The position numbers and the translations under genes were made by a program. The notes beneath the pieces were generated by a model, which saw nothing but the letters and a program-made list of their open reading frames with translations, ran no database searches and was not told the DNA's origin. Below are positions 1-9,409 of a stretch of 64,000 nucleotides of DNA, piece by piece. The DNA is from Halopseudomonas xinjiangensis. Its GTDB lineage: Bacteria > Pseudomonadota > Gammaproteobacteria > Pseudomonadales > Pseudomonadaceae. Position 1 is the stretch's first letter. Every line of letters starts with the position of its first letter. Location: assembly GCA_011050525.1 (NCBI GenBank), contig DRFO01000034.1, positions 1 through 64,000 on the forward strand. Direction: 5' to 3'.

Positions 1-361
1 CCTGCGCGATGATCTGCGGAACCGAGAGATGCTGAAAGATCCGCTGGTTGGTGCGGTGCGCCAGATAGGCAAGGTGCGGCGCCAGGGTAATCCGGTAACG
101 GGTCAGGCGCTTGCCGGCTTCGGACTGAGCGATGCTGTGGATCAGGCCATGTACGCCCTTGCCGCCTGCGGCAAAGGCCAGGAAAGCGGGTTGGTGCAGA
201 AAAGTCTCGATATCCAGATCGGGGTATTCGCTGACCAGTTCCAGGGTAAAGCTGTAGGGCTGAGAGATGGCTTCGTCGCCGGTGAATGCCAGCACCTTGA
301 AGTCGTGCCCGATGTCTTTGATGCTCAGGTTGAAGTGTGATTCATTGGCTGGGTTGAACAT
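1..361 (-). CDS. vgrG: VgrG type VI secretion spike protein, N-terminal part (runs off left edge)
   Basis: Read on the minus strand, the ATG at 361 opens a frame that stays open to the window edge (about 120 residues). The start MFNPANESHFNLSI, the stretch EAISQPYSFTLELVSE and the stretch LAYLAHRTNQRIFQHLSVPQ are typical of the N-terminal gp27-like domain of Pseudomonas VgrG proteins. VgrG trimers cap the Hcp tube of the type VI secretion system and carry effectors into target cells. An AAGGA ribosome site lies just upstream of the ATG. The gp5-like needle, any C-terminal effector extension and downstream effector or immunity genes lie outside the window, so the class of VgrG cannot be told. 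No other T6SS gene is visible here. Confidence 0.9.
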   Translation of the reverse strand, partial: MFNPANESHFNLSIKDIGHDFKVLAFTGDEAISQPYSFTLELVSEYPDLDIETFLHQPAFLAFAAGGKGVHGLIHSIAQSEAGKRLTRYRITLAPHLAYLAHRTNQRIFQHLSVPQIIAQ

Positions 362-661
362 CCATTGTTCCTTGAGGTGACAGAGCGGGGCTTTCCAGCA
401 CCGGAAGGGGCGAATTCTAGGCAATTGAGCGGGGAGATGCTGTGAAAGAGTCGGCAGAACGAGGATTAACCCAGCGGAAACGTCAAAAAAACAGCGCTAT
501 GCGACAGACCGATCGCTACCGACGGCCCTGCCTGCCCGCTTCCTGACATAGTCCGTGGGGAAACCGGCTATGCTAAAGCCCATGGAAACTAATGTGCTCG
601 CTCCTTGCCGAGCAATCGGCTCGCAGGGTGCACGGCCTGCCACACCGAAACAAGGGGGCTT
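362..661. other. intergenic region between divergent vgrG and ROK kinase
   Basis: This is about 300 bp between the vgrG start (minus) and the GTG start of the ROK kinase (plus). It must hold both promoters. I see no convincing sigma-70 or sigma-54 match, no strong hairpin and no small gene with a good ribosome site. Confidence 0.5.
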
Positions 662-1357
662 GTGAAATCCGGAATATTGACAATCGACGTGGGCGGAACC
701 GGAATCAAGGCCGTGGTGCTGGACGATAACGGACTGCCAGCGTGCGAGCGGGTTCAGGCGCCTACGCCGCAACCCTGCCCTCCAGCCGCTCTGCTGGCGA
801 CCATAGCGGAGCTGGTGCGCCCATTGCCCTCCTACGACAGGATCTCCATCGGTTTCCCCGGCGTTATACGGGACGGGCGGGTGCTGACCGCGGCCAATCT
901 GCACAGCGATCTCTGGGTTGGTTTGGACCTCGCCAAGGCTATCTCCAGCCAGCTCGGCGGCCGGCCAGCCAGAATCATCAACGACGCCGACATGGCAGGG
1001 TTTGCATTGATCAGCGGCAAGGGAATCGAGTTGGTCGTCACCCTGGGCACCGGGTTCGGTAGCGCGCTGTTCCGCGATGGTCTGCTCATGGCCCATATGG
1101 AACTGGCCCACCATCCGGTTGTGGATAACGAAACCTACGACCAGTATCTGGGCGACGGTGCGCTCAAGCGCATCGGCAAGGAACAGTGGAATGCCAGACT
1201 CACCCACGTTGTGAAGCTGCTGGAAATACTCCTGCATCCGGATCAGATCGTGCTCAGCGGTGGGAACGCGCGACACATCGACACCAAGCTGCCTGAATCC
1301 GTGAGAATCGTTACAGACGGTACCGGCATTTCCGGCGGTGCTGCGCTCTGGCGCTAG
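662..1357 (+). CDS. ROK-family sugar kinase, polyphosphate-glucokinase-like
   Basis: The protein of 231 residues begins with ILTIDVGGTGIKAVV, the phosphate-binding DxGGTxxK loop of ROK/hexokinase-fold kinases. It continues with SIGFPGV, INDADMAGF and VVTLGTGFGSALF, the second phosphate and adenosine motifs. Short single-domain proteins of this type are usually annotated as polyphosphate glucokinase-like, phosphorylating glucose with ATP or polyphosphate; the phosphate donor cannot be read from sequence. I prefer the GTG start at 662 because AAGGGGG lies just upstream and the conserved domain begins at once; an upstream in-frame ATG at 605 would add 19 unconserved residues. The CxCGxxGC-type zinc motif of larger ROK repressors is absent, so this is an enzyme rather than a transcription factor. 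Confidence 0.8.
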   Translation: MKSGILTIDVGGTGIKAVVLDDNGLPACERVQAPTPQPCPPAALLATIAELVRPLPSYDRISIGFPGVIRDGRVLTAANLHSDLWVGLDLAKAISSQLGGRPARIINDADMAGFALISGKGIELVVTLGTGFGSALFRDGLLMAHMELAHHPVVDNETYDQYLGDGALKRIGKEQWNARLTHVVKLLEILLHPDQIVLSGGNARHIDTKLPESVRIVTDGTGISGGAALWR

Positions 1358-1507
1358 AGGGATCTTTTGCCTTCACTCGTGTCCTCAGTCCGCTTCTGCG
1401 GCACTGGACCCGACAACAGGCTGCTCCGACCGAACAGGAACCCGCGTCACCTGGCGCGGTCCGAATTGTGGGTACAACCGTCCCTATCAGATCAAACCGG
1501 AGGCGTT

Positions 1508-2236
1508 ATGCAGGGACAATCGGTCCGTACGCTCTTGATCCCTACCTTTGCGTTGATCTCGCTGATTTTAGTTTCCGGCTGCGATCCCTTTCCGAAGGAC
1601 CCAGAACAGTCGCTTGATAACGTGATGGACCGTGGCGTGCTGCGAATCGGAGCCACGGCAAGCGAGCCCTGGGTAAGCCAGCACGCCAACGGCGAGCCTG
1701 GCGGCCTGGAAGGTCGGTTGATCCTGGATTTCGCTGAGGAGCTGGGTGTATCGGCAGAAGTCCACTGGGCGGGCGAGGAGGATCTTTTCAATCTGCTGAA
1801 AAACAGGGAACTGGACGTAATCATAGGCGGATTGACCAAAAGCAATCCCTGGGCCGCCCACGCTGGTTTCACCGCGCCCTATTTCATCGACAGACAGTTG
1901 GTCGGAGTACCCACAGGCAGACCGATGATCAACACTGTTGAAAATATGCCAGTCACGGTGTTACGCAACAGCGGACTGAAAACGCCGTTGGAACAACAAG
2001 GCGCCGTGGTTCAGGAAGTCGAGGACCTGCGAAATGTGCAGACTCCAGCTGGAAGCTCCGCATGGCGGCTGGAAGGGCTGGGTTTTGAGAAAACCAATAT
2101 CCAGATCGACAAGGAAGACCATGTAATGGCCGTCCCATCTGGTGAGAACGCCCTGCTCATGCGCCTGGAGGAGTTTCTTGATGCTCAGCCCAGGAACCGT
2201 CTGACGGACATCTTGCAGCAGGAGATTTCTGAATGA
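1508..2236 (+). CDS. family 3 extracellular solute-binding lipoprotein
   Basis: The protein has 242 residues. The ATG at 1508 follows a GGAGG box and starts a lipoprotein signal ending in LVSGC, so Cys25 would be lipidated. The mature part reads like a type-II periplasmic binding protein (SBP_bac_3): VLRIGATASEPW near the start, a LDFAEELGV stretch and LDVIIGGLTKSNPW followed by FTAPYFID. Such proteins bind small solutes, usually amino acids, for ABC transporters or sensors. No ABC permease or ATPase is nearby. The stop codon instead overlaps the start of a CDF-type cation transporter (ATGA), so the two are translationally coupled. Its ligand is unknown; a role as periplasmic partner of the transporter is inference from the gene order. 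Confidence 0.75.
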   Translation: MQGQSVRTLLIPTFALISLILVSGCDPFPKDPEQSLDNVMDRGVLRIGATASEPWVSQHANGEPGGLEGRLILDFAEELGVSAEVHWAGEEDLFNLLKNRELDVIIGGLTKSNPWAAHAGFTAPYFIDRQLVGVPTGRPMINTVENMPVTVLRNSGLKTPLEQQGAVVQEVEDLRNVQTPAGSSAWRLEGLGFEKTNIQIDKEDHVMAVPSGENALLMRLEEFLDAQPRNRLTDILQQEISE

Positions 2237-3204
2237 TCGTCCGTCCGGTATTCAGCCTTCCCGACCAGCAGGACGCCCAGCTAAAGCGAGCCATCAGACT
2301 CGAATGGTGGTCTATCTTTTTCCTGCTGACCATTGCGGTGGTCATGTTCATGGCAACCGGAAACTCCCAGGCAATGAGGGCGGCCTTTATCGAGGATCTG
2401 ATCAGCCTGGTTCCGCCGCTGTCCTTTCTGGTTGCCAACCGCATTCGAAAAACACCGCCCAGCGTGGAATATCCCTATGGCCGCAACCGGGCGACCTTGC
2501 TGGCATTTCTTGCCGCCGCGGTAGCCGTTTCGATCGTTGGTCTGTTCATTCTTTACGAAGGTATTAGCACACTCATCAAACAGGACCATCCCACCATCGG
2601 CCATTTCTACTTCCTGGAGCAGCAATGGGGAGTGTGGGCGGGCTGGATCATGATCGTTGCGTTGACCTACAGCATCATTCCCCCCTTTATCCTTGGCCGC
2701 AAGAAACTTCCGTTAGCCAAGGATCTTCATGAAAGCACGTTGTACGCCGATGCCGCCATGAACAAGGCCGACTGGCTGACGGCCGGGGCAGCGATACTGG
2801 GCGTCCTGGGTATTGGGCTGGGAATATGGTGGGCCGACGCCGCTGCCGCAACGATCATCGGACTGGATGTGCTCAAGGACGGGTTCAGCAACGTAAAACG
2901 GGCCATGCAGGATCTGATGGATCATCGGCCCGCCGACATCGCGACAGGCAAACCCCTGAATCTTGAACAAACCGTGCGGGACGCGCTTTTGCAACGGACG
3001 GAGGTCGACGAGCTGGCTATCAGACTACGCCAGGAAGGCAGGATGATCGCAGGCGAGGTGTTTATTCTTCTACATACCGAGACCAACGTGGCCGAACAGA
3101 TCGAGCAGTTGAATGCTCATGCCCTGAGCCTGGACTGGAGACTGCATGATCTGGTGATGATGCCAGTCACCCAGGCGAAAATGAAGGCGCTGCACCAGCC
3201 TTAG
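2233..3204 (+). CDS. cation diffusion facilitator (CDF) family transporter
   Basis: The protein has 323 residues with several hydrophobic segments followed by a soluble C-terminal domain of about 100 residues, the layout of CDF metal/proton antiporters. FIEDLISLVPPLSFLVANRI and YPYGRNRATLLAFLAAAVAV align by eye with TM2 and the following YGxxRxE loop of CDF proteins, and LYADAAMNKADWLTAGAA with TM5. The usual transport site is D/HxxxD in TM2 and HxxxD in TM5; here the second TM2 aspartate appears as Leu and the TM5 histidine appears to be replaced, so the transported ion may differ from Zn or Fe. It overlaps the upstream lipoprotein gene by 4 bp. Family assignment is firm, substrate is not. 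Confidence 0.8.
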   Translation: MIVRPVFSLPDQQDAQLKRAIRLEWWSIFFLLTIAVVMFMATGNSQAMRAAFIEDLISLVPPLSFLVANRIRKTPPSVEYPYGRNRATLLAFLAAAVAVSIVGLFILYEGISTLIKQDHPTIGHFYFLEQQWGVWAGWIMIVALTYSIIPPFILGRKKLPLAKDLHESTLYADAAMNKADWLTAGAAILGVLGIGLGIWWADAAAATIIGLDVLKDGFSNVKRAMQDLMDHRPADIATGKPLNLEQTVRDALLQRTEVDELAIRLRQEGRMIAGEVFILLHTETNVAEQIEQLNAHALSLDWRLHDLVMMPVTQAKMKALHQP

Positions 3205-3287
3205 GGAGTGGTGAACATTTGCCCTGCATGCCAGTCCACTTGTGGAGGCAGTACGTTCGCTGCCTCCACAAATCATCAGAGTGTCCT

Positions 3288-3815
3288 ATGAAAAAAATCT
3301 TCAACGTCCAACTCGCCCCTGCCCTGCTCGCATTGTGTTTCGCGGCACCCTACGCGGCGGCTGACGCTCCGATCGTGTTCGGCTGGATAGAGGAAGGCAA
3401 GCTGTTGCCGGAAAAAGTGTCAGTAAAGATGAAACTGGATACGGGTGCGTTAACCTCTTCACTGCATGCTGAGGATCTGGAAAAATTCGAAAGGAATGGG
3501 GATGACTGGATTCGCTTCCGTGTTGAGCTGGAGGATATAGACACCGACGAAATGGTCGAGTCTGAATTCGAGCGCGAGATAGAGCGTCATATCAAGGTAC
3601 GAGGCGCAGGCGGCTCGGAGCGCCGTCCGGTAGTGAAAATGCGGATATGCCTAGGGAACAGGATTTACCACGAAGAGTTCTCGTTGAATGACCGTGACAA
3701 GATGAACTATCCATTACTCATTGGTCGCCGGACCCTGGAGAAACTGGGTGTGGTAGACGCCTCCAAGACGTTTACATCGGAGCCGGACTGCTCGGATTCC
3801 GAATCGCAAGGCTGA
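3288..3815 (+). CDS. periplasmic retropepsin-like aspartic protease (PF05618, RimB-like)
   Basis: The 175-residue protein starts with a signal peptide (MKKIFNVQLAPALLALCFAA, cleaved after about AYAAA). The mature part has VKMKLDTGALTSSLHA, the single D-T-G-A active-site motif of the retropepsin-like family PF05618, then VVKMRICLGNRIY and YPLLIGRRTLEKLG, which form the flap and second half of the fold. The family was once called ATP-dependent zinc protease; members are thought to be dimeric aspartic peptidases. An acidic insert (EDIDTDEMVESEFEREIE) interrupts the fold. The ATG at 3288 is preferred over an upstream start because it begins the signal peptide. The target is unknown. Confidence 0.8.
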   Translation: MKKIFNVQLAPALLALCFAAPYAAADAPIVFGWIEEGKLLPEKVSVKMKLDTGALTSSLHAEDLEKFERNGDDWIRFRVELEDIDTDEMVESEFEREIERHIKVRGAGGSERRPVVKMRICLGNRIYHEEFSLNDRDKMNYPLLIGRRTLEKLGVVDASKTFTSEPDCSDSESQG

Positions 3816-3823
3816 TCCGTAAA

Positions 3824-3851
3824 AAGCCTCTACCTCGAAAGGTAGAGGCTT
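3824..3851 (-). terminator. intrinsic terminator at the convergent gene ends
   Basis: A perfect 12-bp stem (AAGCCTCTACCT / AGGTAGAGGCTT) encloses the tetraloop CGAA. On the minus strand it is followed by five T, so it should end transcription of the acylase gene; the retropepsin-like gene converges on it from the left. Confidence 0.8.
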
Positions 3852-3881
3852 CAACCTCATGACAAGAAACCGCTCTGCTCG

Positions 3882-6320
3882 CTACTCACTCAGCTGGATT
3901 TTCTCGCCTATGGCCTGCTCCGCTATCTCCTGCGGACTGAACGGCAGCGGGATCCAGTCTTCAGCGGAATAGCGGCGAGTCTGGTCACGGTGAAACGGGC
4001 GTGACGGATCCGGGGACTGTGAGTACGCAAGCAGCGCTTCGACAACCGGACCATTCTCGTCGAAGGTCACCGTTTGCATATAGGTCGGGCCTTTATTGAT
4101 GGGTGTGTACTCGCCATTTTCATCCGGCCCCGGCCCTTCGGCTACGTTGAAAACACCTTCGCGACCAAAGCCTCCATGCAGCGGAATGCGCTCTCCGTTC
4201 GCGCCCGCATCGACCACATACTGCAGCTCACCAAGCGTTGCATCCAGCGCTACGTTCCGGTCCTGGAACAGCTTTATCGCATCGCCGAGCGCCTGGCGTG
4301 TATCTGCGTCAATGGTCAACTCACGGGGCGTGGTGATGGGGTTGCTCTGATCGAACGGCACATCGAAGCCAGCATCACTGGTCTCGTTGAAAGCCACCCT
4401 TTTCCAGAACTCACGGAATACGTGAGCACCGCGGCTAGTCAGGTCGTTGCGCCGGTCCCAGTCGCCCAGCACGATGCAGGCCTGCGTGGCATCGACCACA
4501 CCGCCATCCGTTAGCGGCATTGCCGGATCCGCAGTGCAGTCTGCCAGTACGTCGTCAAGCACAAGTTCCGCTGCATAACTGCGGTTGCCATAGACCACCT
4601 CCTGCAACTGATCGAGGGTAAACGTGTTACCACCCAATCCGTCCGTGCCGCTCAGGCGCTCTTCGATCTGGACCAACCCCATGCGAGTCCGCAGTAGGCG
4701 CGGAGCCGCCTCGGGGATGGTAGTGTTGGGATAAGGCAGCAATTTGCGACGCAACAGCGGTGAGAACCCGGTCAGTGGCGCTTCAGGGTTGCTCAGCCAG
4801 TAGCTGTCGTTGGAGTTGGCGACATAATCGTCCCGTATGATGAACGGCAAATTGCCTCCGCCAAAGATTCCAGCTTGGGGCGAATCGGCATCATTGCCCC
4901 ACTCACAGGCAGCCGTGCTGCCATCCAGTGCTGGCAGGCCGGACCCGGCAAGCGCCATCAATAATGGCTGGCCATTAATGCAGGCGGCAAATTTTTCTGC
5001 CGTGACATGCGGCACGGTGGAAATATCGGCGTACAGCGCCTTTCCGTGCCGGTCGGTAGCAATGGTGTTGACGAAGGGCAAGCCGACAATCTCCTGCATG
5101 GTGTCGACCAGATCCTCCACGCTGACGGCCTTGTTCATCGCCAGCCACTGATTAATGGCCCTGGGGTTCTCCGATGCAGCGTCACGGATGGCAAAGGCCA
5201 GGTTATTGGTGCCCCAGGCCGGCAAAGCCCCGTTGACCAGATTGATGGCGATCATCGGGCCGAAGTGGGAAAGATAGATAGCTCCCTCTTGCGTCGCGCC
5301 GCCCGGCAGTTGCACGGTAACGTCCACCCGCTCGATATCGCGCTGTTCGATTTCACCATTGGCGTTTTCGTAGTTGTATTTCAACGGGTCCCCGTCAACC
5401 AGTTCTAGCTGGTAAAGGGTGAAACGCTTGGCGGTCGAGACTGTGTGGCTCCAGGCTACGTCTTTGTTGAAACCAATGTTGGGAAACGGCTGACCTTGCT
5501 GGCCAACGCCCATTACGTCCAGCTCACCTGGCAAAGTCAGGTGAAATTCATAGAACCGCTGAACGCCTTCCCATGGTTCGTGCGGGTTGCCGTAGAGTAT
5601 GCCGCTGCCGTTTGCGGTGGCTTCTGAACCAAAGGCATAGGCGTTACTGCCACCCTCGGTTACGTTGATGGTGCTCATGTCCATCATTTGTCCATCATTC
5701 ACGTCCAGGCTGGTGGCTTGTGGGGACGGGGTAGCGGCAACGATGGGTCCCACGAAGTTCGACAGGCCGCCCCGCAGGTTGCCCTTGCCGTAAACAGCCA
5801 ATAGATCCATTTCGTCTATTTCACGAACCCAGGGTTGCCCAGCGCAGGTAGCGTCCACGCTATCCACTCCCGTATCGCGCAAATAACGGTTGTAACCTGC
5901 CGCATAGCCCTGAATGGCATCGCGGACCTCCTGGGTTTGCGTTTCGAGATACTCAAGCCGCTGTTCCTCGGAGTTGTACCAGGTATAGAAAATATCGCTG
6001 GCGACGTTGCCGTTGCTTAGATAAAGGGCACTCTCGCCATTGGCAATGACGATCTCTTCGGCAAAGGAACAGAGGTTGTCCTGGGCGAAGGCGTATCCCA
6101 GACCGTAGCCGAGCCCGTTGTAATCGGACGCGGTAATGTGCGGAATGCCGAACTCGGTACGCTGAATTTCTGCAGCGTAGCTAGCGACGGCAGGAGGAGG
6201 CGCAGCGCCCGTGTCGTCATCATCGTCGTCGCTGCTAAAACAACCCGACAAACCCAATGTGGCAGCCACTGTCACAATCGCTAATGCACGACCGCCAGGG
6301 CCGACTGTATCGATCTTCAT
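3882..6320 (-). CDS. penicillin acylase family lipoprotein (Ntn hydrolase)
   Basis: The 812-residue precursor carries a lipoprotein signal (LGLSGC, Cys27), then a run of six Asp and a Pro/Ala linker. Two-chain N-terminal-nucleophile acylases follow the pattern small chain, cleaved spacer, large chain starting with Ser. Here TEGGSNAYAFG places the nucleophile at Ser225, GNPHEPW follows about 20 residues later, and SNDSYWLSNP holds the expected oxyanion Asn region. The family removes acyl groups from amides such as penicillins and acyl-homoserine lactones; this size and class is typical of quorum-quenching or aculeacin-type acylases, but the substrate cannot be read. The lipid anchor suggests an outer-membrane or periplasmic site. 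It stands alone, with a terminator at its 3' end. Confidence 0.85.
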   Translation of the reverse strand: MKIDTVGPGGRALAIVTVAATLGLSGCFSSDDDDDDTGAAPPPAVASYAAEIQRTEFGIPHITASDYNGLGYGLGYAFAQDNLCSFAEEIVIANGESALYLSNGNVASDIFYTWYNSEEQRLEYLETQTQEVRDAIQGYAAGYNRYLRDTGVDSVDATCAGQPWVREIDEMDLLAVYGKGNLRGGLSNFVGPIVAATPSPQATSLDVNDGQMMDMSTINVTEGGSNAYAFGSEATANGSGILYGNPHEPWEGVQRFYEFHLTLPGELDVMGVGQQGQPFPNIGFNKDVAWSHTVSTAKRFTLYQLELVDGDPLKYNYENANGEIEQRDIERVDVTVQLPGGATQEGAIYLSHFGPMIAINLVNGALPAWGTNNLAFAIRDAASENPRAINQWLAMNKAVSVEDLVDTMQEIVGLPFVNTIATDRHGKALYADISTVPHVTAEKFAACINGQPLLMALAGSGLPALDGSTAACEWGNDADSPQAGIFGGGNLPFIIRDDYVANSNDSYWLSNPEAPLTGFSPLLRRKLLPYPNTTIPEAAPRLLRTRMGLVQIEERLSGTDGLGGNTFTLDQLQEVVYGNRSYAAELVLDDVLADCTADPAMPLTDGGVVDATQACIVLGDWDRRNDLTSRGAHVFREFWKRVAFNETSDAGFDVPFDQSNPITTPRELTIDADTRQALGDAIKLFQDRNVALDATLGELQYVVDAGANGERIPLHGGFGREGVFNVAEGPGPDENGEYTPINKGPTYMQTVTFDENGPVVEALLAYSQSPDPSRPFHRDQTRRYSAEDWIPLPFSPQEIAEQAIGEKIQLSE

Positions 6321-6623
6321 GAACGCTGTCCTTCCGGAATTATTCTTGTTTTCTGGCCCGCAACTCCATGAATTTTTATCCGAAGCAGCAGGAGCTAAAA
6401 AAAGGCTAGCACAGCAAATCCGCTAGCCAGGGCACTCCCAGAACCGCTACCGTCGAGTCGCGAATTTTGTCCGATACGCCCTCATCTTTTATGGCTGCTT
6501 GCGGTTTTATCGCGCAGGAATTGGCCGTAACGCCTTTTTTTGTGGTGAGTAGCCCACCCTGGTCTGTTCCTCATGGGCCAATATTCAGTACCCTTTACGC
6601 CTCTGCACAAACCGGACAACGCC
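6321..6623. other. intergenic region between divergent acylase and IMPase-family genes
   Basis: About 300 bp hold both divergent promoters. An in-frame ATG at 6573 could extend the IMPase-family protein by 17 residues, but neither start has a strong ribosome site. I see no clear promoter, hairpin or small gene. Confidence 0.4.
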
Positions 6624-7454
6624 ATGAACCCCCATCAATCCAATCAGACCTTGAGCGACATCGACATCGAGGGGCGCTATGCCCTCGCCAGAGAGGTAGC
6701 CCATGAAGCTGCCAGACGGGGAATGGAATACTACAAGCGCCGTGGCAGCCTCACCGTCGAGCACAAAGGCGGTGATCTGCAGGATGTCGTGAGCATGGTC
6801 GATAGAGAACTGGAGGAATTCATCCGCGAACAGCTGCTGGAACGGTATCCCGAGGACGGGTTTCTCGGAGAGGAAAGTGGCTCAGAACGCCTGGATGCGC
6901 GATGTGTCTGGGTGATCGACCCTATCGACGGCACCGCCTGCTTCGTTAACGGACTGCATAGCTGGTGCGTTTCGGTAGGATTGATGATCGACGGTCAGCC
7001 CCACTTGGGAGCGATAGCCGACCCAAACCATAGCGAGCTGTTCCACGGCTGCCGGGGCAAGGGCGCGTACGTCAACGACACGCCATTGCGGGTAAGCTCG
7101 GCTACCCATGTAAGGGAAGGCCTGATGGGCGTGGGCACGTTCCATCCGCGGGGCAAGGAATATTTTCTCCCCTTTCTCCACAGCTTGCTGAACGAGGGAG
7201 GCATGTTTATCCGGAACGGCTCGGGTGCGCTGATGACCGCCTATGTAGCCGCAGGTCGACTGATCGGCTATTACGAAACACAGCTCAAAAGCTGGGACTG
7301 CCTCGCCGGACTGGTACTGGTGGAGGAAGCTGGCGGTCGTCGCAACGATTTCTTCCGCAACAACGGATTGCTCGACGGCAACCCCTACCTGGTTGCTGGT
7401 CCTGGTGTATTCGACCAGATTAAAGACCTGATTGGACCTTCGCTGGACGAATAG
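6624..7454 (+). CDS. inositol monophosphatase family protein
   Basis: The 276-residue protein shows the lithium-sensitive phosphatase signatures in order: GEESG at 82-86, WVIDPIDGT at 96-104, and WDCLAGLVLVEEAGG near residue 225. These residues bind the Mg ions and the sugar or nucleotide phosphate. The family includes SuhB, CysQ and histidinol-phosphatase-like enzymes that hydrolyse inositol-1-phosphate, PAP or related monoesters; this member is not SuhB by gene context and its substrate is open. A start at 6573 is also possible, but the family alignment begins well after 6624. It has no obvious operon partner. Confidence 0.8.
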   Translation: MNPHQSNQTLSDIDIEGRYALAREVAHEAARRGMEYYKRRGSLTVEHKGGDLQDVVSMVDRELEEFIREQLLERYPEDGFLGEESGSERLDARCVWVIDPIDGTACFVNGLHSWCVSVGLMIDGQPHLGAIADPNHSELFHGCRGKGAYVNDTPLRVSSATHVREGLMGVGTFHPRGKEYFLPFLHSLLNEGGMFIRNGSGALMTAYVAAGRLIGYYETQLKSWDCLAGLVLVEEAGGRRNDFFRNNGLLDGNPYLVAGPGVFDQIKDLIGPSLDE

Positions 7455-7567
7455 GCAGGTGCCCCGGGGGTCTTAAGAAAGAGCCGAGTCCACGGAGAAC
7501 CGTATTCCGCGCCGGACAATAGTAGGATAGGATGAGGTGTGCCCACAAAGAGGCAATTACAATAAAA

Positions 7568-9407
7568 ATGCGCCTTGCCAAGTATTTGTTACTTCTTTTT
7601 TTCGCGCTGTTGAGCAACCTTGGCGTTGCCCATGCGAGCCCCCAACTGCTACTGGGGGAACGGAACTCCCGTGTATCGCTGGATGGACAGTTTGAATATT
7701 TCCAGGACAGCGGCCAGTTGGACATCCAGGCCGTACAGTCCCTCAACGATTCGGATTTTCTTCAGAGCTCCGAGCAGGTTCCCAATTTCGGTTTTACCTC
7801 TTCACGTTACTGGTTTCGCACCCAGCTGATACGCGAGCCCGCCGCCGATAGTCGATGGATTCTGGAGCTGCGGTACGCGCCTCTGGATCTCATTGGCGTA
7901 TTCCTGTTGGACGGCAATGGTGACCTGCTGTTCGAAAAGCACGGGGGCGACAGCGTACCCTTTGCCGACCGTCCGATAAAAAATCGCAATTTCACCGTTG
8001 CCCTGCCCTTGCCGCCCGATGAGCCCGTCTGGCTTTATGTAAGCGTTCAGACCGAGGGCTCATTGCAACTGCCGGCGGTGTTGTTCAGTTCCGCTCGCTT
8101 TGTGGCCGAAGCCCGAGATGAACAGTATCTTCAAGGGTTGTACTACGGCGTGCTGCTATCGATGCTGTTGTATAACCTGCTGATATTCGCCTCGATCCGT
8201 GACGCCAGCCACCTTTACTACATTTTCTATATCGCAGGCTTTGCGATATTTCAGCTTACGCTCAATGGCCTTGCTTTCGAGTACCTTTGGCCTGAACTGC
8301 CAGCCTGGAACAATCGCGCACTTCCGATCACCATTGCGCTGTCCATGGCGGCGCTGCTTTTGCTGACCCAATCCTTCCTGCAAACCAGAATGACCACGCC
8401 TCGGCTGGATCCGGTTCTGAAAATATTTTTCGGACTGTCGTGCCTGACCACCATCCTTTGCCTCTACGCCCCTTACAATCTCGCTATCAAGGTAGCTACC
8501 GCCTCCGCTGTCATCGTGCCTTTGCTGGTGTTTGTCTCTGGTATCAACAGCCTGGCCGGCGGCCACAGGCAAGCCCGATTTTTTTCTGCTGTCATTCACG
8601 ATCCTGCTGGCAGGCGTGACCATGTATGCCCTGAAGACGTTCCATATTATTCCAAGTACTGTCATCACCGAATACGGGCTGCAGATCGGCTCGGCACTGC
8701 AGATGATCCTGCTCTCCTTTGCGCTGGCTGATCGCATGCGTCTGCTCAAGGAAGAATATGCCCGGGTTGAACATGAAGCGCGAACCCAACTGGAACGCCG
8801 CGTGGTTGAGCGCACCTCTGCCCTTCACAGCGCCCTGAGTGAACTGGAGAGCAAGAACCGGATCCTTCATGAACTGAACACGCTCGATGGCTTGACCGGC
8901 GTTCATAATCGTCGCTTTCTGGACGAGCTGCTCAGCAAGGAATGGTCCCGGTGCCATCGGCAAAAGTGCCCTTTGTCAGTGCTCATAATCGACATTGACC
9001 ACTTCAAGCTGATCAATGACAACCATGGTCACCAGTGTGGTGATGAGGCGCTCAAACAGTTGGCTATGATCGTCCAGGAATGCATCAAGCGTCCCGGTGA
9101 TGCAGTCTGTCGCTACGGTGGCGAGGAGTTTGTTCTCGTACTTCCCGATACGAATGCAAATGGGGCCGGACACATTGCCGAGACAGTGCGGAGCACAGTG
9201 GCTGCCACGCAGATCCGTGCCGCAGAACATAACCTGACATTGACGGTGAGCATCGGCGTGGGCTGCGTGGTACCGCTGGATGCTGACGAGGCAGGCCTGA
9301 GCGAGCTCATCCGCGCTGCGGATGCCGCGCTTTATCAGGCCAAGACGGGTGGCAGAAATCAGGTACGGGTAGCGCAGGAAGCGGCCCGTCTAGCCAACCC
9401 GAATTAG
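7568..9407 (+). pseudogene. 7TMR-DISM diguanylate cyclase, interrupted by a +1 frameshift
   Basis: Two overlapping frames encode one protein. The first (from ATG 7568) has a signal peptide, a periplasmic 7TMR-DISMED2-like domain (FTSSRYWFRTQL, LYVSVQTEG) and most of a seven-helix 7TMR-DISM region. It is in frame up to AGGHRQARFF. The second frame continues with LLSFTILLAGVTMYALK, a coiled coil (LEEEYARVEHEA-like) and a GGDEF domain with DGLTGVHNRRF, IDIDHFKLIND and RYGGEEFVLVLPDT. The break is a run of seven T at 8579-8585; removing one T joins both frames into a protein of about 610 residues. The GGEEF active site is intact. An assembly or sequencing error, a true inactivation and slippage-based switching are all possible. 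An alternative upstream start is ATG 7532. Confidence 0.85.
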
Positions 9408-9409
9408 GC

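Noticed and set aside
497..1276. Long open frame on the minus strand (259 codons)
   Set aside because: It lies across the ROK kinase, whose motifs are clear on the plus strand; no family features and no ribosome site.
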